Shown piece after piece: positions 60,080-64,000 of a stretch of 64,000 nt of DNA. The DNA is taken from the NCBI RefSeq assembly GCF_902829295.1, contig NZ_CADEPL010000010.1, positions 71,792 through 135,791 on the forward strand, written 5' to 3'. Position numbers and translations under genes: made by a program. Under the pieces are notes generated by a model. The model was not told where the DNA came from, searched no databases, and saw nothing but the letters and a program-made list of their open reading frames with translations. Numbering within the stretch: position 1 is the stretch's first letter; each line of letters opens with the position of its first letter. Source of the stretch: Vogesella oryzae. Lineage in GTDB: Bacteria; Pseudomonadota; Gammaproteobacteria; Burkholderiales; Chromobacteriaceae.

Positions 60080-60559
60080 CTAGCGTAGCGGCAGTGCCAG
60101 TTGCAGCGTCTTTTCGTCCAGGATGCCGAGAATGCGTTTTACCGGCTGGCCCTGTTCGTTGAGGATCACGGTAAACGGCAGGCCACCGGCCTTGTTGCCC
60201 AGCGTGTGCATCAGTTCGATGCCATCGCCATCGGCCAGTACCACCGGGTAGCTGACCGGCGTCTGCTTCAGGTAGCCCTGCACCTGCTCCGGCTGGTCCA
60301 GCGCAATACCGACAAAGCGCACGCCGCGTGCGGCCAACCTTTTTGCCTCTGCCGACAGCAGCGGCATCTCGATGCGGCATGGCGCGCACCAGGTGGCCCA
60401 GAAGTTCACCACCGTGATCTTGCCCTGCAGGCGGGAGAACTGCGCCGGTTTGCCATCCGGGGTGTTCAGCGGGATGGTGCCGAGGCTGGTCGCGGCATGC
60501 GCCAGCACGGGGAACAGCAGTGCCAGCGTGGCGGCGTGGCGGCGAAAATTGATTGTCAT
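60080..60559 (-). CDS. TlpA/ResA-like thiol-disulphide oxidoreductase
   Basis: A 159-residue periplasmic thioredoxin-fold protein with signal peptide (HAATLALLFPVLAHA) and the active-site WATWCAPCRIEMP, then the cis-Pro region GGLPFTVILNEQG. Such proteins reduce disulphides in apocytochrome c or copper-handling proteins. Its stop is 7 bases from that of the convergent GGDEF-EAL gene, without a clear terminator. One repeat copy (60329-60338). Confidence 0.9.
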   Translation of the reverse strand: MTINFRRHAATLALLFPVLAHAATSLGTIPLNTPDGKPAQFSRLQGKITVVNFWATWCAPCRIEMPLLSAEAKRLAARGVRFVGIALDQPEQVQGYLKQTPVSYPVVLADGDGIELMHTLGNKAGGLPFTVILNEQGQPVKRILGILDEKTLQLALPLR

Positions 60560-60681
60560 GATTATTCCGGAGTAATGCCTAAAAGCTGTTAGTTATCTGC
60601 AAGTTGGCCGCTGTTCGCGGCTGACTGTCATCTGCGCTTCATGATAGACTTGTCGATTGCCTTTTAGTTTGCGCGCGAGTC

Positions 60682-61626
60682 ATGTCGATTCTGGTTTGCG
60701 GGGCGCTTGCCTACGATACCCTGTTTTCTTTCAAAGGCCGTTTTGACAGCCAGATCCTGCCGGATCAGCTGCACAAGATTTCCACCACCTTCCTGGCGCC
60801 GTCGATGCGCCGCGAATTTGGCGGCATGGCCGGCAATATTGCCTACAGTCTCAGCCTGCTGGGCGAAAAGCCCATGGTGATGGGCGTGGTGGGGGAGGAC
60901 TTCGAGCCTTACCGCCAGCACCTGAAGCGCAACAACGTGGATGATCGCTTCATCCGCACCATCCGCGGCCAGTACACCTCGCAGTGCTTCGGTATCTCCG
61001 ACAAGGACGGCAACCAGTTGATGGCCTTCCATCCGGGGGCGATGGATTTTGCCACCGATAACCACATTGCCGATATCCCGGACCCGATCGAGCTGGCGAT
61101 TCTGTCGCCGGGCGGCCACCAGGCCTTCCTGCAGCACTCGCGCGAACTGCACGCCGCCGGCATCCCGTTCATTTTCGACCCGGGCCAGGAGCTGCCGCTG
61201 CTGTCGCCGGACGAGCTGCACGAGATCGTGACGCTGGCCGATTACGTCGCCATCAACGATTACGAGAGCGAGCTGATGCGCGAGCGTGCCGGGCTGACCA
61301 TCGACGCGCTGCGCCAGCAGGTGAAGGCGCTGGTGGTGACGCGTGGCTCCAAGGGCGCCGAGATTTATACCGGCGACAGCATCCACCTGATTCCGCGCGT
61401 GCAGATGCCGATCAAGCCGGTGGATCCGATGGGCTGCGGCGATGCCTTCCGTGCCGGCCTGCTGTACGGCATCAAGTATGGCCTCGACTGGAAAGTCACC
61501 GGCCGGCTGGCCAATGTCATCGGCGCCATCAAGGTGGCCACCCATGGTTGCCAGAACCACCATTTCGATTGGGACAAGCTGCGCAGCCTGTACCAGCAGT
61601 CGTACGGCGAGGCCTGGCCGCTGTAA
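60682..61626 (+). CDS. PfkB-family sugar/nucleoside kinase
   Basis: A 314-residue ribokinase-like enzyme. The N-terminal substrate part (VCGALAYDTLFSFKGRF, with MRREFGGMAGNIAYSLSLLG) and the C-terminal ATP part with the anion hole and catalytic Asp (KPVDPMGCGDAFRAGLLYG) are present. The substrate, possibly adenosine, ribose or fructose-type, cannot be fixed by eye; close relatives in betaproteobacteria are annotated as adenosine or carbohydrate kinases. A terminator follows at 61649. Confidence 0.88.
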   Translation: MSILVCGALAYDTLFSFKGRFDSQILPDQLHKISTTFLAPSMRREFGGMAGNIAYSLSLLGEKPMVMGVVGEDFEPYRQHLKRNNVDDRFIRTIRGQYTSQCFGISDKDGNQLMAFHPGAMDFATDNHIADIPDPIELAILSPGGHQAFLQHSRELHAAGIPFIFDPGQELPLLSPDELHEIVTLADYVAINDYESELMRERAGLTIDALRQQVKALVVTRGSKGAEIYTGDSIHLIPRVQMPIKPVDPMGCGDAFRAGLLYGIKYGLDWKVTGRLANVIGAIKVATHGCQNHHFDWDKLRSLYQQSYGEAWPL

Positions 61627-61648
61627 GCGCAGGCCCTGACGATACCCT

Positions 61649-61675
61649 TCACACCCGGCCACGGCCGGGTGTTTT
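61649..61675 (+). terminator. Terminator after the PfkB kinase gene
   Basis: ACACCCGGCC and GGCCGGGTGT form a 10-bp stem with a 2-nt loop followed by TTTTC. Confidence 0.82.
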
Positions 61676-61852
61676 CATTGCGGCTATTGCCGGCGCTACC
61701 CCTGCCGGAATGGCCGGGCTGTAGCCGGCGTCAGGGTTTGCTACCCTGTTACTGCGGGGGCTGTGCGAAATCCCTGCTGCCGGCAGGCTTGAATCTCGCC
61801 ATGCACGGCCCCACCATTGATAGATTCCGCATCCCCCGGCAGAAAGGGCAAC

Positions 61853-63133
61853 ATGACCGTACCGCATCTCACTACCGCGCTGACCGGCCCGCTACGCGAG
61901 CTGGAAAGCCGCATCCTGGTTGCGCAACCGCATATCGAACACTGGTTCCGCAGCCAGTGGCACAACCATGTCGCGCCGTTCTATGGCTCGGTGGATCTGC
62001 GTAACAGCGGCTTCAAGCTGGCGCCGGTGGACATGAACCTGTTCCCGGGCGGGCATAACAACCTGAATCCGGAATTCCTGCCGCTGGCGGTACAGGCGGC
62101 GCAAAGCGCGGTGGACCGCGTTTGTCCGGAAGCACGCAATATCCTGCTGATTCCGGAAAACCATACCCGTAACAGCTTCTATCTGCAGAACGTGGCGGCG
62201 CTGGTACATATCTTCGAGCAGGCCGGGCTGAAAGTCCGTCTCGGTACCCTGAATCCGGAAATTACCGCCCCGACCGAATTGACCGCGGCCAACGGTGCGG
62301 TGATTACCGTGGAGCCGCTGGAGCGCCGCGGCAACCGCCTGGTGCTGGCCGATGGCTTCAGCCCCTGCATCGTGCTGCTGAACAACGACTTGTCCGGCGG
62401 CATTCCGGACATCCTGAAAAATCTGGAACAGAATCTGATGCCGCCGCTGCATGGCGGCTGGGCGGTGCGCCGCAAGAGCAACCACTTCGCCGCTTACGAC
62501 AAGGTGGCCGCCGATTTCGCCTCGCTGATTTCCATCGACCCGTGGCTGATCAACCCGTATTACAGCACCGCTACCGGCCTGGATTTCCACACCCGCCAGG
62601 GTGAGGACGAGTTGGCCGCCAAGGTGGAAGACGTGCTGGCGCGTACCCGCGCCAAATACCGCGAATACGGCATCGACCACGAACCGTATGTGATCGTGAA
62701 AGCCGACGCCGGCACCTATGGCATGGGCGTGATGAGCGTGAAATCGCCGGAAGAGGTAATCGGCCTCAACCGCAAGGCGCGCAACAAGATGTCGGTGGTG
62801 AAGGAAGGGCTGGAAGTGTCCGAGGTGATCGTGCAGGAAGGCGTCTACACCTTCGAATCGATCAACGAAGCGGTGGCCGAACCGGTGGTGTACATGATGG
62901 ACCGCTACGTGATCGGTGGCTTCTACCGCGTGCATACCGGCCGCGGCGTGGACGAGAACCTCAACGCGCCCGGCATGCACTTCGTACCGCTGTCGTTCGA
63001 GAAGCCGTGTCTGCCGGACCGCCAGGCCGGCCCGGATGCCCCGCCGAACCGTTTCTATGCTTATGGAGTGATTTCGCGCCTGGCGCTGCTGGCCGCAGCG
63101 CTGGAGCTGGAAGCCACCGACCCGGACGCCTGA
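61853..63133 (+). CDS. gshA: Glutamate-cysteine ligase (betaproteobacterial ATP-grasp-like type)
   Basis: A 426-residue enzyme making gamma-glutamylcysteine, the first step of glutathione synthesis. It belongs to the gshA type first described in Acidithiobacillus (not the E. coli type): PFYGSVDLRNSGFKLAPVDMNLFPGGHNNLNPEF at the start, and EPYVIVKADAGTYGMGVMSVKSPEEV. ATG 61853 follows AGAAAGGG; a longer ORF adds 12 unconserved residues. It is followed after 29 bases by gshB, forming a glutathione operon; the spacer contains a repeat copy (63137-63146). Confidence 0.92.
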   Translation: MTVPHLTTALTGPLRELESRILVAQPHIEHWFRSQWHNHVAPFYGSVDLRNSGFKLAPVDMNLFPGGHNNLNPEFLPLAVQAAQSAVDRVCPEARNILLIPENHTRNSFYLQNVAALVHIFEQAGLKVRLGTLNPEITAPTELTAANGAVITVEPLERRGNRLVLADGFSPCIVLLNNDLSGGIPDILKNLEQNLMPPLHGGWAVRRKSNHFAAYDKVAADFASLISIDPWLINPYYSTATGLDFHTRQGEDELAAKVEDVLARTRAKYREYGIDHEPYVIVKADAGTYGMGVMSVKSPEEVIGLNRKARNKMSVVKEGLEVSEVIVQEGVYTFESINEAVAEPVVYMMDRYVIGGFYRVHTGRGVDENLNAPGMHFVPLSFEKPCLPDRQAGPDAPPNRFYAYGVISRLALLAAALELEATDPDA

Positions 63134-63162
63134 GCCTGCGGCCAACCTGAGGACATTACGTC

Positions 63163-64000
63163 ATGCACATTCTGTTCATTGCCGACCCGCTGGAGCATTT
63201 CAAACTCCACAAGGACACCACCTACGCCATGATGGAAGAGGCGGCCAAGCGCAGCCACGGCATCTGGTTCTGCGAGGCGGGCGACCTGTACGTGGAAGGC
63301 GGGCGCATCCTGGCCGAGGCGGTCCCGGTACATCTGACCGGCAGCAAGGACAAGGACTGGTTCCGCAAGGGCAATCTGCAGGCACAGGCGCTGCAGAATC
63401 TCTCCGCCATCGTGATGCGCAAGGACCCGCCGTTCGATCTGGAATACCTGTACGCCACCCAGCTGCTGACGCTGGCGGAGCAGCAGGGGGCACGGGTGTT
63501 CAACCGTGGCCAGGCGCTGCGCGACTACAACGAGAAGCTGGCGATTCTGGACTTTCCGGAACAGATCACGCCGACCATGGTCACCTCGCGCCCGGATCGC
63601 CTGAAGCGCTTCGTGCGCCAGCATCAGGACGCCATCCTCAAGCCGCTGGACGGCATGGGCGGCAGCGGTATCTTCCGCGTGACTCCGGACGACCCGAACC
63701 TGAACGTGATCATCGAGACCGTCAGCCACAATGGCACCCGCACGGTGATGGCGCAGCGCTTCATTCCGGAAATCCGCAATGGCGACAAGCGCATCCTGGT
63801 GATCGACGGCGTGCCGGTGGAGCACTGCCTGGCGCGCATCCCGCAAGGTGGCGAAACCCGCGGCAACCTGGCTGCCGGTGGTCGCGGCGAAGCCCGCCCG
63901 CTGACTGAGCGTGACCGCGAGATCGCGCTGGCGCTGGCGCCGGAGCTCAAGCGTCGCGGCATCCTGTTTGCCGGGCTGGACGTGATCGGCAACTACCTCA
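63163..64000 (+). CDS. gshB: Glutathione synthetase, partial (runs off the window)
   Basis: The first ~279 residues of an ATP-grasp enzyme that adds glycine to gamma-glutamylcysteine. The start [66 protein letters not shown], the glycine-rich loop [14 protein letters not shown] and the [23 protein letters not shown] signature are standard GshB. Family length is about 315, so only ~35 residues are missing at the window edge. Confidence 0.95.
   Translation, partial: MHILFIADPLEHFKLHKDTTYAMMEEAAKRSHGIWFCEAGDLYVEGGRILAEAVPVHLTGSKDKDWFRKGNLQAQALQNLSAIVMRKDPPFDLEYLYATQLLTLAEQQGARVFNRGQALRDYNEKLAILDFPEQITPTMVTSRPDRLKRFVRQHQDAILKPLDGMGGSGIFRVTPDDPNLNVIIETVSHNGTRTVMAQRFIPEIRNGDKRILVIDGVPVEHCLARIPQGGETRGNLAAGGRGEARPLTERDREIALALAPELKRRGILFAGLDVIGNYL

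Overview
This 64 kb window is high-GC DNA from a free-living, motile, aerobic betaproteobacterium. Gene content and protein relatedness (tol-pal, ubiD, maf-rng, gshA/gshB of the betaproteobacterial ATP-grasp type, DUF3460, many chemotaxis and c-di-GMP proteins) point to the Neisseriales, most likely a Chromobacteriaceae member such as Vogesella or Chromobacterium; the genus is a guess. It is ordinary chromosome: no rRNA, tRNA, insertion sequence, prophage, plasmid or CRISPR array was seen. About 62 protein genes are supported.

Layout. 1-4.1 kb: dicarboxylate/amino-acid symporter end, a LysR regulator, aspartase, a GNAT enzyme and a small hypothetical. 4.2-8.7 kb: yggL, ubiD, an OmpW-like porin, a VanZ-like membrane protein and a HAD phosphatase. 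8.8-11.6 kb: a truncated TRAP solute-binding gene, a LysR regulator and ligA/ligB extradiol dioxygenase. 11.8-19.9 kb: uspA, tlyA, yceH, an S4/pseudouridine-synthase-like protein, a cupin, a fused MFS-acyltransferase, a prolyl oligopeptidase and ivy. 19.9-23.9 kb: a LysR gene, an ABM-carboxymuconolactone decarboxylase fusion, an FAD oxidoreductase and an ECF41-type sigma factor. 23.9-31 kb: TauE/SafE, threonine aldolase, an ODP di-iron protein with a receptor-like partner, tcdA, a periplasmic binding protein and a methyl-accepting receptor. 31-36.3 kb: bdhA, maf-rng, cysE and a 2OG-Fe(II) oxygenase. 36.4-45.3 kb: an acyltransferase, DUF2061, an isochorismatase-family protein, uvrD, a response regulator-TPR protein with a membrane partner, DUF3460 and an O-methyltransferase. 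45.4-49.5 kb: tolR-tolA-tolB-pal-cpoB without an adjacent tolQ. 49.6-52.2 kb: purE-purK-purC. 52.3-64 kb: a RimJ-like acetyltransferase, a hydrolase, a Tat-exported carbonic-anhydrase-like protein, fadH, a GGDEF-EAL protein, a thioredoxin-like protein, a PfkB kinase, gshA and the start of gshB.

The outstanding signal is a short dispersed repeat. The 10-mer GTTGGCCGCA occurs 51 times by eye (30 on +, 21 on -), against roughly 0.1-0.3 expected by chance. It is often extended to AAGGTTGGCCGCA, and it appears both inside genes and, disproportionately, between them. In at least six places two copies face each other as a perfect inverted repeat just after genes, including three convergent gene ends. 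Density, spacing, lack of strand bias and use in terminator-like hairpins match the DNA uptake sequences of Neisseriaceae and Pasteurellaceae, but the sequence is unrelated to the Neisseria DUS. I propose an undescribed DNA-uptake-sequence dialect.

The second key observation is a quality problem. fadH is interrupted at 55223-55433 by an assembly artefact: a fold-back inverted repeat, noise, a T15 run, then a degraded Illumina P5 / i5 index / Nextera Read 1 adapter. The gene is probably intact in the organism. The truncated TRAP gene at 8.8 kb, which starts at a G-rich quadruplex-like tract, deserves the same suspicion.
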